From Tubulanus polymorphus (Eukaryota > Nemertea > Palaeonemertea > Tubulaniformes > Tubulanidae): a stretch of 64,000 nucleotides of DNA. Below, in pieces: positions 24,101-33,898 of this stretch. Below the pieces are notes generated by a model. That model was not told where the DNA came from, did no database searches, and was given only the letters and a program-made list of their open reading frames with translations. How positions within the stretch are numbered: position 1 is the first letter of the stretch; each line of letters begins with the position of its first letter. The translations under genes were made by a program, and so were the position numbers. The DNA is taken from assembly GCF_964204645.1 (NCBI RefSeq), contig NC_134028.1:16853263-16917262 (forward strand). Reading direction: 5' to 3'.

Positions 24101-24836
24101 TTACCCCTTTCCATATACCGCTATCAAGAAATGTACTGACTGACTATGAATTATGAGATTTTCCAATCATTCCCTAATTGGACATATAGTTATTGTCGAA
24201 TCATGAATGCTTTCTTCGGGGGTTATTGGAATTGATGCCTTGTGGAAATGTAGCCATTCTACCCCTGGGATGGACTGTCATCACACTTTGGGAATCCAAC
24301 TGCATATTTTATCGGTGCTGTACTCGTCTAAAATGTATAGAACCAGGATCTGACTGAAGCCTAGCTGCATTCATCAATGATTTGTTTATCTGGGTAACAA
24401 TAAAACTTATTCTAGCGAAGTCAGATGGGGTTTATATGACTGCAGTGAAATAAAATTATTCCTGTGGAGTATTAGCCACAATGAGAAAAAAATACTTATT
24501 TGATCAAATTATACATGTAACATTGGTTTTACTATCGTAAAAAACATGCGTTATTTGAACACATGTTTTATACGACTACAGTAAAACCCACTTAATCTGT
24601 ATGAAGTGTGAATTTTGTATGTTGCAGGATTACGTCTACCACCACCACCACCTGGTATGATGCCTATGAGACCTCCACCAAGACCTCCTCTTTTTGGCCC
24701 TAGTACAACATCGCAGATACATTACCCTTCTCAAGACCCGACACGTATGGGAGCAGTAGCTCCACCTGGAACATTGGCTACTCCACAGAATCTTGAACCA
24801 GCATCGACTCTTCAACAAACACCAACTCCTTCTTAA
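11992..24836 (+). CDS. RBM22: RBM22 (Cwc2-type pre-mRNA splicing factor), C-terminal part, four exons
   Basis: Spliced host gene covering about 287 codons over exons 11992-12189, 13105-13346, 23527-23739 and 24628-24836. All visible introns are GT/AG and all junction phases agree. The product contains a complete RRM (RNP2 LYIGNL, RNP1 CAFVQF), the conserved linker [19 protein letters not shown] and PVPGLPG, and a proline/glycine/methionine-rich tail with IHYPSQDP, as in animal RBM22. In the family this protein sits in the catalytic spliceosome, contacting U6 snRNA and the pre-mRNA near the 5' splice site in the nucleus. The N-terminal region with zinc fingers is absent: the first visible exon starts within an arginine codon, so at least one upstream exon must exist outside or undetected. 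One intron is about 10.2 kb and repeat-laden. Confidence 0.95.
12369..12870 (+). repeat. Dispersed repeat B, copy 2 (intronic)
   Basis: Same family and orientation as 7682-8215, lying inside the first visible RBM22 intron. It differs from copy 1 by small indels. No coding signal. Confidence 0.75.
13105..13346 (+). CDS. RBM22: RBM22 exon: rest of RRM
   Basis: Acceptor TGTGTTTTAG and donor GTACGT. The exon supplies [21 protein letters not shown]1 [28 protein letters not shown] and EPVPGLPG. It ends after the first base of an alanine codon completed by the next exon. The overlapping ORF beginning at 12915 in another frame is a shadow. Confidence 0.95.
13347..14614. other. Long RBM22 intron, first part, no gene
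   Basis: Start of the ~10.2-kb intron. AT-rich, with several repeat fragments. Around 14590 a phrase CACTAACCGACGTATCT recurs at 15950-16340 on the other side of transposon A copy 2, suggesting that copy 2 inserted into an older repeat. Confidence 0.5.
14615..15794 (-). mobile_element. Transposon A, copy 2, inverted
   Basis: Full-length inverted copy of the family described at 6391-7538. It begins AACAAGAAAATTAATTTTAG and ends GTTTTATAAGGCGTCTAAAA. Its sequence is closer to the Polinton-inserted copy (41541-42725) than to copy 1; for example, both carry the TCGCGATCAATTATTGAGAA segment or its complement, which copy 1 lacks. It lies within the long RBM22 intron. Confidence 0.85.
15795..16581. 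repeat. Degenerate ACGTATCT-containing repeat
   Basis: Short phrases of the type CACTAAC(C)-ACGTATCT recur near 15907, 15948, 16003, 16290 and 16335, matching 14597-14612. Probably remains of one older repeat broken by transposon A copy 2. No gene. Confidence 0.45.
16593..16929. mobile_element. tRNA-derived foldback element, complete, with 11-bp target duplication
   Basis: 337-bp element bounded by perfect 11-bp direct repeats GTGAAAACAGC (16582-16592 and 16930-16940). Its ends are inverted: ATCCTCCCTCTGCAGGGACT at left and a GGGGGAGGAT end at right. Each end carries a tRNA-like B box (GGTTCGA(G/A)TCC reading outward) and a GTGCCGTGGC segment, so a tRNA-like half is present at both ends in opposite orientation. 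The centre includes AACCCGGGATAAAATAAAAC. No protein. Confidence 0.85.
16941..17861. other. Intron sequence, no gene seen
   Basis: No ORF with a recognisable product. A CTCGGGCTAAGCCCGAG inverted repeat (17302-17318) is a strong small hairpin. Confidence 0.4.
17862..19424. mobile_element. Foldback element with ~215-bp inverted ends
   Basis: Positions 17862-18078 are the inverted complement of 19203-19424. Shared landmarks include CGATATC/GATATCG, TTTGATGGCGCTAGTCA, TTGGAACCTAAAT, CTAGTTCATTTGCAA and a CTCTCGCTTCAAGTTTT stretch. The interior holds the G15 run at 18345-18359, a copy of the 4392-4492 segment, repeat E copy 2 and a hairpin GCTGACGGC-TAG-GCCGTCAGC at 18900-18920. ORFs in the inverted ends are mirror images of each other, not genes. 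Confidence 0.7.
18515..18840 (+). repeat. Dispersed repeat E, copy 2
   Basis: Counterpart of 9850-10180, nested within the foldback region. It is followed by a GGGGGAGGACCCCCAAACCC stretch. Confidence 0.7.
19425..20049. other. Intron sequence, no gene seen
   Basis: Two overlapping ORFs on opposite strands (about 19430-19701) have no recognisable motif and are probably chance. Confidence 0.4.
20054..20341. mobile_element. piggyBac-like MITE, 288 bp
   Basis: Ends are CCCTTTCAGTGC and GCACTGAAAGGG, a perfect 12-bp inverted repeat. The right flank is TTAA (20342-20345) and the left flank TCAA (20050-20053), readable as a TTAA target duplication with one change. The interior repeats the phrase TATAGTGC and CACCG(C/T)(G/A)(G/C)-like boxes. 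No coding capacity. Confidence 0.7.
20346..21492. other. Intron sequence, no gene seen
   Basis: Contains a further isolated AACCCTTTCAGTAC end-like sequence at about 21042 but no partner end that I can identify. Confidence 0.4.
21493..22698. mobile_element. CAGGGCTGCCAACC-ended DNA transposon, 1.2 kb
   Basis: Left end CAGGGCTGCCAACCCTCC and right end AAAGGTTGGCAGCCCTG form a 14-bp inverted repeat. CAGGG-type ends are common in hAT and related superfamilies. The flanks (GTACTAA and TACAAAG) do not give a clean duplication. Internal ORFs on both strands (for example 21913-22128 - and 22164-22355 +) show no transposase motif that I can recognise, so it looks non-autonomous. Confidence 0.65.
22699..23526. 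other. End of long RBM22 intron, no gene
   Basis: Repeats of the phrase ATGTATATTTTTGGCCTATT(T/C)GACTAC at about 23005 and 23316 indicate a small internal duplication. The acceptor at its end is TATTTACAG. Confidence 0.45.
23527..23739 (+). CDS. RBM22: RBM22 exon: proline/methionine-rich region
   Basis: Acceptor TTTATTTACAG, donor GTAAGT. It encodes [34 protein letters not shown] and MSHGPPPP. Family members have a similar low-complexity proline/glycine segment after PVPGLPGAL. It joins in phase to both neighbours through split alanine and glycine codons. Confidence 0.93.
23740..24627. other. Last RBM22 intron
   Basis: 888-bp GT/AG intron with no recognisable repeat or ORF. It ends GTATGTTGCAG. 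Confidence 0.85.
24628..24836 (+). CDS. RBM22: RBM22 terminal exon
   Basis: Encodes [20 protein letters not shown], then [13 protein letters not shown], which is the conserved C-terminal RBM22 signature, and a variable threonine/proline-rich tail ending in PTPS before a TAA stop at 24834-24836. The overlapping - strand ORF is a shadow of the proline-rich codons. Confidence 0.95.
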
Positions 24837-24904
24837 TGAATCAATGACCAAGCAGCAACTTCTAAATTCATGCTGTAAAACTGCATTGAATTGCATTTGT
24901 GAAA

Positions 24905-24910
24905 AATAAA
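24905..24910 (+). promoter_or_regulatory. Likely polyadenylation signal of RBM22
   Basis: AATAAA lies 69 bp after the RBM22 stop codon and is followed by GT-rich sequence (AATGTTCATGAGAGTGTTAT) about 20 bp on, as expected for a cleavage region. Confidence 0.65.
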
Positions 24911-25414
24911 TTATGAATTACCAACTCAAATGTTCATGAGAGTGTTATTGGTATTGGATCATTGGTTTTATTCTCTCGATTATTTGCTGTAGGCGATTTA
25001 AAAGAGGATAGTGACACTTCAGTAATACATGTAAACTGATCACCCAGAAATGAGGAAATTATCATACAAAAAAAAACATAAGCAAAATATTTCAGAAGGA
25101 GTTCAATATGTGCATGAGTTACCCGTATATTGCAATGCATAATTGTATATCCACATAGGTTCTATGTAGCTGTCAATTTTGTGTCTGTACCCTACCCCCT
25201 CAGACAATCAACGTAGGTCTTGCCAATGACTTCAGGATCAGTTCATGTTAGGATGGGGATAGCCTGTCGGTAACATGTGTAAGGTTGCATCTTTTGGATG
25301 TTGAATGTCTAGCATTTCACCACTAGGTCAGGATGGCGAATGTCTGTCTAACATATTGCAATTGAAATGATTATCTGTCTGTGTGGTGTTAAAATTTTAT
25401 GATTTTGTTTATTC
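24911..25414. other. Intergenic, no gene seen
   Basis: Downstream of RBM22. A short direct echo (TCAGGATCAG / GTCAGGATGGCGAATGTCTG) occurs around 25230-25340; otherwise nothing is recognisable. Confidence 0.4.
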
Positions 25415-25830
25415 AGGTTGGGCTTTTCAGCAGCGCACACCAACCTTGGTTGAGTATGCGTGACCATTCTTGATATTGGTATTCATGCGTGCTATGACGA
25501 TAATTCCATTCATTTCTTGTTGACACCATGAAGATTTTACAATAAAACATTTACTTTTGCATTTTGAAAATTCTTTTAATTTTCATTTACTTTCATTTGG
25601 TGCTTGCATTTGCGGCCATTTGAAAAGCACTCATTGTATGATCATTTATAATCTTCCTATTTATCTTGTAAACCGCATGTTTTTTTTAAACCGCATTTCT
25701 GCGAAATAGATTCTGGATTGAATTGACTGGTTCCCTGTCTTTAGCAAGCCAGGCGCTACAGTATGGTGGCATCAGACTATCAAATGATCAAAGTAGATTG
25801 TCATTTGAAGGATATGCAACTTATTCTTGC
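25415..25830 (+). repeat. Dispersed repeat D, copy 2
   Basis: Counterpart of 10695-11110, more diverged, with the same orientation and landmarks (CAGCAGCGCACACC, CTTGGTTGAG, GACTGGTTCCCTGTCT). Confidence 0.7.
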
Positions 25831-26802
25831 TTTATGTATTTATAACATGTATATTGGGATGGATTTACGATTTGGGTGGCTGACAAGAAATCAAGTCCAG
25901 TGAGCAGTGCAGCGACAAAGTCCGGGTGGGGGAGCTCGAGATGTTTAGAAAATTTTGAAAAATCCTCAGGAAAGTGGTGAAATTATGACAGCTTGCTGAG
26001 TAGTGTCAGTTCAGGTGGAATTGTTGATAATTTCAATGAGATAACCCGCACGATTGATTTGAGGAAACTTAGCTTTACTAGTGCCGAGTATTGGATATAT
26101 TGGTTTCTTATTTTGCTATGTAATTTTAATGGAAATAGCAGGATTTAACAGTTATCCCTCAAGCCCATCCACCCTGACACTTTATTTGTATGCTGCACAA
26201 AAGTTATAGTGGGATTCGAACACAATAGCTTATGGTAAACGAGACAAACAAGTCCTTAGAATTCTATTAATCACAGATGTAGAAAAGGGCACATTTTACA
26301 AGACGAGGCAGATAATTTCAGAGTAAAAGGGCATTCATTCGTCCATCAATACTGAATAAACAAGAAAGGGCACTTTTAGTCCTTTTTAATCAATCCCAAA
26401 AGTAGGAAGGTGCATATTTTACAGGACGAGGCAGATATTTTTCAAGAAGATTCACCATTCTTCAGGATTTAGTCATTATTGCCTTGAAACTACATCTTGA
26501 TGCAGTAAATTTCTTGGAAAGCACAATTTGCATCAGGACTTCATTAATTATAGTCTACCTCGGATGAAACGTAGCAGTAAATTTCTTGGAAAGCACAATT
26601 AGCATCAGGACTTCATTAATTACAGTTTACCTCGGATGTAACGTAGCAGTTGGGACCAGATAATTTATATGATATAACTGAAATGCGGTATACGTGTAAA
26701 CCGTAGAACCTTTATTATATTTGAATGTCATTTAAAACCAAGGGATATTCATGCATGCTTGTGTGCATAAAAATACTTCAATGTGTTTAATAATCAGAGA
26801 AG
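25831..26802. other. Intergenic, small tandem duplications
   Basis: Holds a two-copy tandem duplication of about 73 bp at 26502-26648 (GCAGTAAATTTCTTGGAAAG ... CTCGGATG(A/T)AACGTA) and echoes of GGGCAC(A)TTTTA / ACGAGGCAGATA(A/T)TTT near 26287 and 26410. No gene. Confidence 0.55.
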
Positions 26803-27048
26803 AAATAAGTGGCTTTAAATTCCATTCATGTTTCATGGCCTTTGTATGCGAATGCATCTGCTTATCATAGATCTAAAGTCCATGGCTATATCTAAATGAT
26901 CCCATATTAATGAATAATTATTTCTGCCCGTGTAATTGCTTTTTTGTTTACTCGATTATAAAGGAGCATTAGTCTCTTTTTTGCTAATATTTTGTGAAAA
27001 AATATAACACTAACATAGATTAAAGTATACTAGAAATAGTACAGTTGC
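26803..27048. repeat. Dispersed repeat C, copy 2
   Basis: Counterpart of 4923-5170, ending in the same TAAAGTATACTAGAAATAGT, immediately left of the 25-bp minisatellite. Confidence 0.75.
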
Positions 27049-27055
27049 AGTTGCA

Positions 27056-28515
27056 AAACCCACGTTATGGTGGTAACCTGATACCTGCATTACGGTGGTA
27101 TCCTGATGCCCACGTAAGAGCAGTAGCTCGATACCCGTATTAGGGCAGTAGCCTGGTACCCGCATTAGGGCAGTAACCTGATGCCCACGTTACGGTGAAA
27201 GCCTGATGCGCATATTAAAGCAGAAGCTTGATACCCACATTAGGGCAGTTGCCTGATATCCGCGTTACGGAAGTAGCCTGATACCCGCGTTACGGAAATA
27301 GCCAGATATCTGCATGAGTAGTAAGAGCATAAGAGCTGTAGCTTGATACCCGGGTTACGGTGGTAGCCTGATGCCCACGTTAAAACAGTAGCTCGATACC
27401 CGTATTAGGGCAGTAGCCTGATATCTGCTTTACGGTGGTAGCCTAATGCCCGCGTTAAAGCTGTAGCCCAATACCCGCATTAGGGCAGTAGCCTGATACC
27501 CGCGTTAGTACCCGCGTTGAAGCAGTAGCCTGATACCCGCGCTAGTACCGGCCTTAAAGCAGTAGCCGGATACCTGCATTAGTATCCGCGTAAGAGCAAT
27601 AGCCTGATACCTGCATTAGTACCCGCGTAAGAGAAATAGCTAGATACCCGCATTATGATGGTAGCCTGATCCCGCGTTAGGGCAGTAGCCTGATACCCGC
27701 GCTATTACCCGGTTAAGGTGGTAGCCTAATGCCCACGTTAAAGCTGTAGCTCGATACCGGCATTAGGGCAGTAGCCTGATACCTGCTTTACGGTGGTAGC
27801 CTAATGCCCACATTTAAGCTGTAGCTCAATACCCGCATTAGGGCAGTAGCCTGATACCCGCGCTAGTACCCGCGTTACGGTGGTCGCCTGATGCCAACAT
27901 AAAAGCAGTAACTTGATACCCGCATTAGGGCAGTGACTTGATACCCGTGTTACGGCAGTAGCCTGATACCTGCATTAGTACCCGCGTAAGAGCATTAGCT
28001 TGATACCCGTGTTACGATGGTAGCCTGATACCCGCATTAGGGCAGTAGCCTGATACCCGCGTTACGGTGGTAGCCTAATGCCTGCGTCAAAGCAGAAGCT
28101 TGATACCCCATAAGGGCAGTAACCTGATATCCGCATTAGGGCAGTAGCCTGATACCCGCGTTACGGTAGTAGCCTAATGCCCACGTTAAAGCTGTAGCTC
28201 GATACCCGCATTAGGGCAGTAGCCTTATGCCCACGTTAAAGCAGTAGCTTGGTACCCGCATTAGGGCAGTAGCCTGATACCCGCGTTACGGCGGTAGCCT
28301 AATGCCCATGTTAAAGCTGTAGCTCGATACCCGCGTTAGGGCAGTTGCCTGATACCTGCGTTAGAGGAGTAGCTGTTACCCTCATAATGACAGTAGTTTA
28401 ATACCCGGGTTAGTACCCGCGTAAGAGCAGTAGCCTGATACCCGCATTACGGTAGTAGCCTGGAACCCGCATTAGGACAGTAGCCCGATACCTGCGTTAA
28501 AGCAGAAGCGTTAAA
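27056..28515 (+). repeat. 25-bp minisatellite, ~1.46 kb
   Basis: Unit GCAGTAGCCTGATACCCGCA plus TTAGG (25 bp), about 55-58 copies. Variants cluster in types: GTGGTAGCCTAATGCCC(A/G), GCTGTAGCTCGATACCCG and GCAGTAGCCTGATACCCG follow one another in a recurring order, giving a partial higher-order repeat. Some units carry an 11-bp insertion TTAGTACCCGC. The array is flanked on the left by repeat C. No ORF spans it. Confidence 0.9.
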
Positions 28516-29565
28516 GAAAGTTATATTCTTGATAATGATATGGATTATCGGTTGTCGATGGTATTGTTTTATTTGACTGGGAATCAACTTTATAAGCTTA
28601 TCTTTATTTGTAGATTTTGCTGTTCTCACGATGCTGATCTACGGATTTTTGTTGGTCATGCTTAATAAGACAAGGCAGACGGCCCTTGCAAAACGGTTGA
28701 AGTATTTACCGATTACCGTATACTGTTGATATCATCAAGTGAGAGTGAACCGACTGAATTCATGGTTTTTACCATACAACCAGTGTAGCAGATAGCCACA
28801 TCTTAAAGTTGAAGCATTTCTGAACTGTACCATGAATCACATTGGAGGAATAAACGATGACTATAGCACCTAAATAAAAAGTTTTATATCTTACCAAAAG
28901 TCTATTATGCAAGCATAGCCAGCGCTAACAGTCAGAAGCAAAAATACATCACCACCCAAATATTTTTAAGATTTTAGTGTGTGAGATAGATGCAATTTTC
29001 AAACAGTTGAGTGAGACCATATGATATTGACCATTTAGAATCATCTATGCCTTTTTGGCATAGAATCGCACAAAATATTTACAACAAAATTCCATTATTA
29101 TATGCCCTTGTTATAAAGCTGAGCAGTTGGATCAAAAATTTCCCTCTGGAGCAAAATGGTGCCCTATTCAGAGCAATTCAATGGACAATTAAGTGCCCTT
29201 TTTCAAAGGTCTGGGCCAGCCCTTCAAAAATCCTGGATACGAAAGTTGCTCCTTTTGAGTAAGTATGCCACATGATTGGATAATTTCAATGGCATTTCAA
29301 AACCTTGGCTATTGCTCGTCCCGCAGGTGCGACCTCCTGGTTCCAAGCCTGTTGGCATTGATAGTATGTTGTGTGATAATATTCAGCTGTCATTGAATCT
29401 TATGTTACAGTGAGTTGTATGGAGATGAATCTGAGTGGTGAAGTCTTTCTAACACTCATGTACCTGGAAGTTGTTTGAATGATAGGTTGTTGTTGATAGC
29501 AGAATTTGAAAACTGTATGGGACCAGTTTGTGAATTATGGTATGTATCTAGGAGATTCAACTCAA
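28516..29565. other. Intergenic, no gene seen
   Basis: ORFs at 28447-28629 (-) and 29011-29262 (+) have no recognisable motif and carry no splice context that I can support. Confidence 0.4.
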
Positions 29566-29900
29566 AAACTAGGGGTCTAGGGACACCATGCCCACTTGGG
29601 AAATGGTTTGAAATGCTCAACAATCTAACTATTTCAATATTCAACGCCCATACTGAAACCAATGACCTTGAAACCACAAACATAGTGAACATGTGTCATG
29701 AACTACAACAATTGATTGTAGTAACAAAATATGCCAACATGATATGGAAATACAGCGTTTCTAACGCCACTTGAAAGTACAGTAGACTCCGCCTTAACCA
29801 GTACAGTTAGGACCTTCATCATGGTCATTGTTTTCTTTAAATGTTCACCTAGGGGCATTGAATATTGAAATTGTCAGATTGTTCAGTATTTCAAAACACA
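29566..29900 (-). repeat. Isolated piece of the ~154-bp repeat family, inverted
   Basis: Contains ACTAGGGGTCTAGGGACACC, CCCACTTGGGAAATGG and ATTTCAATATTCAACGCCC, the reverse complement of the module ending the block at 1-2030. A second, opposite fragment (CACCTAGGGGCATTGAATATTG) follows at 29845. Confidence 0.75.
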
Positions 29901-32211
29901 GGCCAAGTAGACAGGGGTGCCCTAGGGATTAGGCTGGTATTTCTGACTTGCTACTAGTGTTAAAACAGTGTTTTTCAGATCACCATCAAGTTGGGTAATG
30001 GATGTTTTATGGAGTTAATATAGTTATCTTTTAGTGTTATGGAGTTACAGTTAAGAATAATGGAGTTATCACAGCGGAGGTCATCCTCGCTTGCCAGGGT
30101 TTGATTGTCTCCCGCCAAAGCGCAACACAAACCCTTACCACAAACCCTTCATTGGTCTATTGTAATGCCTTGTATACGGATATGTTCTTCCATATATACT
30201 GGTTAAAAATGAAATGACCCAGTATGTGATATAAATGTTCAATCAAAAAGTAGAAATTGAATCAATAATTCAGTATGGTAGGCCTATTGTTACAACATCA
30301 AACACTCAAATTCAATCCTTTGTTAAATTGGTAGCCAGTGTAGATGAGCAAGTATCGTGGTCCCTGATTTTAGTTATGGTAATAATTCAAGCCACGCGAT
30401 ATTGAACTGTTCAACAAGTTGGAGTTTGTCTAAAGATGAATGAGTTTGAAATGGAGTGGACTTCAGATATTACTGTTTGCATGTCTATGTCTATTACTTA
30501 ATCTTTTTACTAATCTCTACGGTTGGTTTTAGATTGTATCTCTCCGCGGCAGAGGTAATCACGGATATCGGACTGCAAAAAAATTCCAAAGCTCAGCTTT
30601 GTTAATTCCTGGAAAAGCTCGCCTCGGATATTTCAATAATGATTAAACATTAATTTTCCCAACGAAATACCTAAACATCCAATGTACTATCGTTGCTTTT
30701 TCTAGCTATTTGTACTGTTTGCCGCAAAAAGATTGCATCCTCTATTACAGGAATTAAGGATACAACTCTGGGACCAGTTAGATTAAATTAACCATTATAC
30801 AATATGATACATGACCAAATACACTGTTAATATGAAAAAGATCCACTATGTACACATTTCAAATCTCAAACCAAGTTTTATCATTAGAAAATTACGACAC
30901 AACGTTCGATCTCTCACTAGAGATCATCTTTTTGAATTTGTACACAGTGGGTTTTCGTATCGTATTATCGTATTATCAATTCTCCGCATTTGAGTGTGAC
31001 TTTTCTACAAATACAAAGTTATTTTAGCAATGAAGTTTTAATTGTCATTTTAAATGATAACTATCCACTGGTAAATAAACTTACTAACTTTTGGCAACTG
31101 ACCTTAGATCATGGAATGGGCTCAGGTGGCCTGCTGATCCACTCTTTATTAATACTACTAAAGAAATATACAGTATAAGAAGTAAAAAGTATATTAAAGT
31201 ACTATTTATCTTTATATCGCAATAAGTTGTGTACGTATGATTGAAAAACGATATTCTATGGAGTCTCATGTTACGTACTTATGATTATTGTGTATAAGAT
31301 CAATAATTACCAACCTTCCACGGATACGAAGCTGCCTAAGTTCCTACATCCTACCATAATTTTCTCTAAACTCTCAGCATTATTTCAAGGTCGGTCTTAG
31401 AAAATATATGAAGGACGTGTTCGCAGGTTAACGAGGCCAAAAATCTTCCTCAAAATTTCAAATTTTTACAAGCAAAGATAATATACTTCATGCTTTTGGT
31501 GCAGAAATAATGCATGTCCATAAATTGCAAATTGTGTTTTCAAAGTAAACGATTCGAATGTGGAATCGTTTCGAATTCAGGGTTCTCCCATTGACTCTCC
31601 GGTATTTTACAATTGCTTCAATAACATAAGTCGCACTTTTGTTGTGATACAGCTTTCTCTATTGGTCAGCGTTGTGATCACTCAAAATTACCCATAAGTT
31701 TGAACTCTCACTGAACTACTACATCCCTTATAACAAATATATATTTCATATTAGGCGATTAACTTTGATCTGTGGTCAGTGGACAGCAGCTACGAAACAT
31801 TTAAAACTACTACATTATCTTCCATCTATTCATTATTCATATATATGATATGATATGATATCTTCTTTAATGTACAGTTTAAACGTCTTGAACGCAAAAG
31901 TTTGACAAGTTTCGCATAATGGTAACAACGATACGCCCGTTCACGCGACTGAAATGTGCACGTTACAGGCTCAAATGCGCACGTTACAATTACAAATCGA
32001 AACGTTGTTCGTTCAAAACCCCACGTGAAAATGTTTTGCATTTAGTGGGAAATTTCAAAGTTAGCTCGCTTCCTACGATAAAAATCAGACAAGACTTTTT
32101 AAGCGACAAATTTAACAAGAGTAGTACTAACGAAGGATTCAGGCAATACCCCGTGTTATTTCTAAAAACATATAACCGGTAGACAGTACTGGTGTAGCTT
32201 GTACAGGTGAA
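29901..32211. other. Intergenic, no gene seen
   Basis: AT-rich; only short unsupported ORFs. A phrase AATGTGCACGTTACA / AAATGCGCACGTTACA is repeated around 31950-31990, in ORFs that overlap on both strands and look accidental. Confidence 0.4.
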
Positions 32212-32800
32212 AGAGTTGTTATATTTACGTTCAGGCCGAATGAAATTATTTGATACGAGACACGACTAAGTTGTTTCCGAAACAGATAAATATAGCTATG
32301 TGGTCAGTATTGGTCAAGATTTGGTCAGTTGAATAGTTGTTAGATGAAAGCCCACACCATTTCTAATTATTTGACACCAAACACGACTGTGTTGCTTCTA
32401 GAATAGACAAATTACTTTAAGGTCAGTATTGGTCAAAAATTGGTCAGTTAGATAGTTGTTAGATCATAGCCCGCACCGTATCTAGTAGCTGGACGCCCAA
32501 ACACCATTTTATTGCTTTACTAAACATATAAATTACTTATGGTGGGTTCTAGTTAGTGGTAACTGGTCAGTACTGGTCAAGCATTGGTCAGTTAAACAAT
32601 TTTTAGTTTAATGTCCACATCATATCTAGTTATTTGACACCAAACAACTTAATTGTTTGCAAAACAGATAATTTACTATATAGCCAGTACTGGTCATGCA
32701 TTGGTTAGACCAAGGTCCACGCCACGAGTTATTTGATACTAAACATGATTGTGATGTTTCCAAAAATTTATCTGTTCGGCAATTTGTGGTCAGCCCTGGT
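32212..32800 (+). repeat. Tandem repeat with TGGTCAGTATTGGTCA core, ~125 bp unit
   Basis: About four degenerate units, each with GTCAGTA(T/C)TGGTCA, TTGGTCAGTT, (A)GATAGTTGTTAGAT, CCCACACCAT-like and TATTTGACACCAAACA boxes. The GGTCAGT theme reappears at 58590-58870. Confidence 0.7.
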
Positions 32801-33142
32801 TCGATAGTTAATGGAAATGAAGATCGGTGTTAACCAATAGTCCTTAGTCTGAATAAAATGTATGTGGTATTATATGGGTGCTATGGTGCTGTACACCGAA
32901 ATGTAACTTTTTATTTTCACTACTACCGTAATTGACTATGATGTTTTTCAAGTGGTCTTAAGTACCGCTAATAGCCGAAAGTCGTTGATTTATCTGAAAT
33001 TTACATACAGCGCCACCCGTTGGTAGTAAAACTAACCCGAGCAATACGGGTGTTAAATAGATACGCTAGCCAACCGGCATTCTCATAATGTGTTTTTTTA
33101 TCTCCAGCATCCAGTTGCGCAGTCATAGCTTTGAAATGTAAC
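32801..33142. other. Intergenic, no gene seen
   Basis: Nothing recognisable beyond a GCGCCACCCGTTGGTAGTAA phrase near 33009. Confidence 0.4.
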
Positions 33143-33147
33143 GCAGA

Positions 33148-33412
33148 CAGGGGCGGATGCAGGGCCCTATCTCGAGGGGGTTCCGAATTGTATAAGGGCA
33201 CTCACACTCTAATGGGCAGGGCACTTACTATGCCAAACCGCGGCAAAGGGGCACTTAACATCGAAGTGGTTTTCAGGGGCAGTTACTACGCCAAATCATG
33301 CCAAAACGAGGGAACTTTTACCTCAAATCCATTGATTAAAGGGGCATCTCCTTCTCCAAGGGGCGCAGACAAAGCTCGACGATATTCCAGGACCCCCCTT
33401 AATCCGCCCCTG
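33148..33412. mobile_element. CAGGGGCGGAT-ended MITE with 5-bp duplication
   Basis: 265-bp GC-rich segment beginning CAGGGGCGGATGCAGGGCCC and ending TTAATCCGCCCCTG, an inverted terminal match of 11-13 bp. GCAGA occurs directly on both sides (33143-33147 and 33413-33417). The interior repeats GGGGCACTTA(C/A). The 96-codon ORF across it (33131-33421) is an artefact of the repeat. Confidence 0.75.
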
Positions 33413-33417
33413 GCAGA

Positions 33418-33748
33418 CTAAGCCTTGCGTTGTTTGCAGCGAGCCTATTAAGTGCTACTTTTTGGGAGAAGCTTGTAAGTACATGGTACCTTGAGATTTG
33501 TGCTTGCTTTTCACAAAAGTGCTACTGTTTGACTTGAAAGCCATCTGAAAATTGTTTGTCACAGTTTTTGGTGATATATACCGGTAATATACTAATTGTT
33601 GATTAATCAAAAACCAAGTACAGATCACTTTTCGACGATTAAAACGTCCTTGTGAGTGAATGGCGCTTGTTTCTCATCATTACTGCCCATATGATCAGAA
33701 ATGAACTTTTGATATGATGTATCTCTACAGGCCATTGTTTCATCGGTC
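33418..33748. other. Host flank left of the Polinton
   Basis: Non-coding. The last bases before the element are CATCGGTC. If the element begins at AGTAATAGGG, the 6 bp TCGGTC would be one arm of the target duplication, but I see no copy at the right end. Confidence 0.5.
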
Positions 33749-33898
33749 AGTAATAGGGAATAAGTTGTTTCATACCAAAGGTCGAAGGGTCGAGCTCATG
33801 AAAAATAAAAAATAAATTCTCGCAAACTCTAATTTATTTTTTTTTTTTACTCACTCGCCCCTTCAACCTTTGATATGAAACAACTTATTCCCTATTAC
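33749..33898. repeat. Long terminal palindrome at the left end
   Basis: Arms 33749-33794 (AGTAATAGGGAATAAGTTGT ...) and 33853-33898 (... ACAACTTATTCCCTATTACT) pair with about 3 mismatches in 46. The centre holds a second inverted repeat of AAAAATAAAAAATAAATT against AATTTATTTTTT around CTCGCAAACTC. The whole could fold as one ~150-nt hairpin. Confidence 0.85.

Noticed and set aside
24636-24896. Arginine/tryptophan-rich ORF on the - strand
   Set aside because: Antisense shadow of the proline-rich RBM22 terminal exon.
27056-28515. CRISPR-like array
   Set aside because: Repeats are contiguous 25-bp degenerate units without unique spacers, in a eukaryotic genome.
27056-28515. Interstitial telomere repeat
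   Set aside because: The TTAGGGCAG phrases are part of the 25-bp unit; there is no run of TTAGGG.
33131-33421. 96-codon ORF as a gene
   Set aside because: It coincides with a 265-bp MITE with CAGGGGCGGAT inverted ends and a 5-bp duplication.
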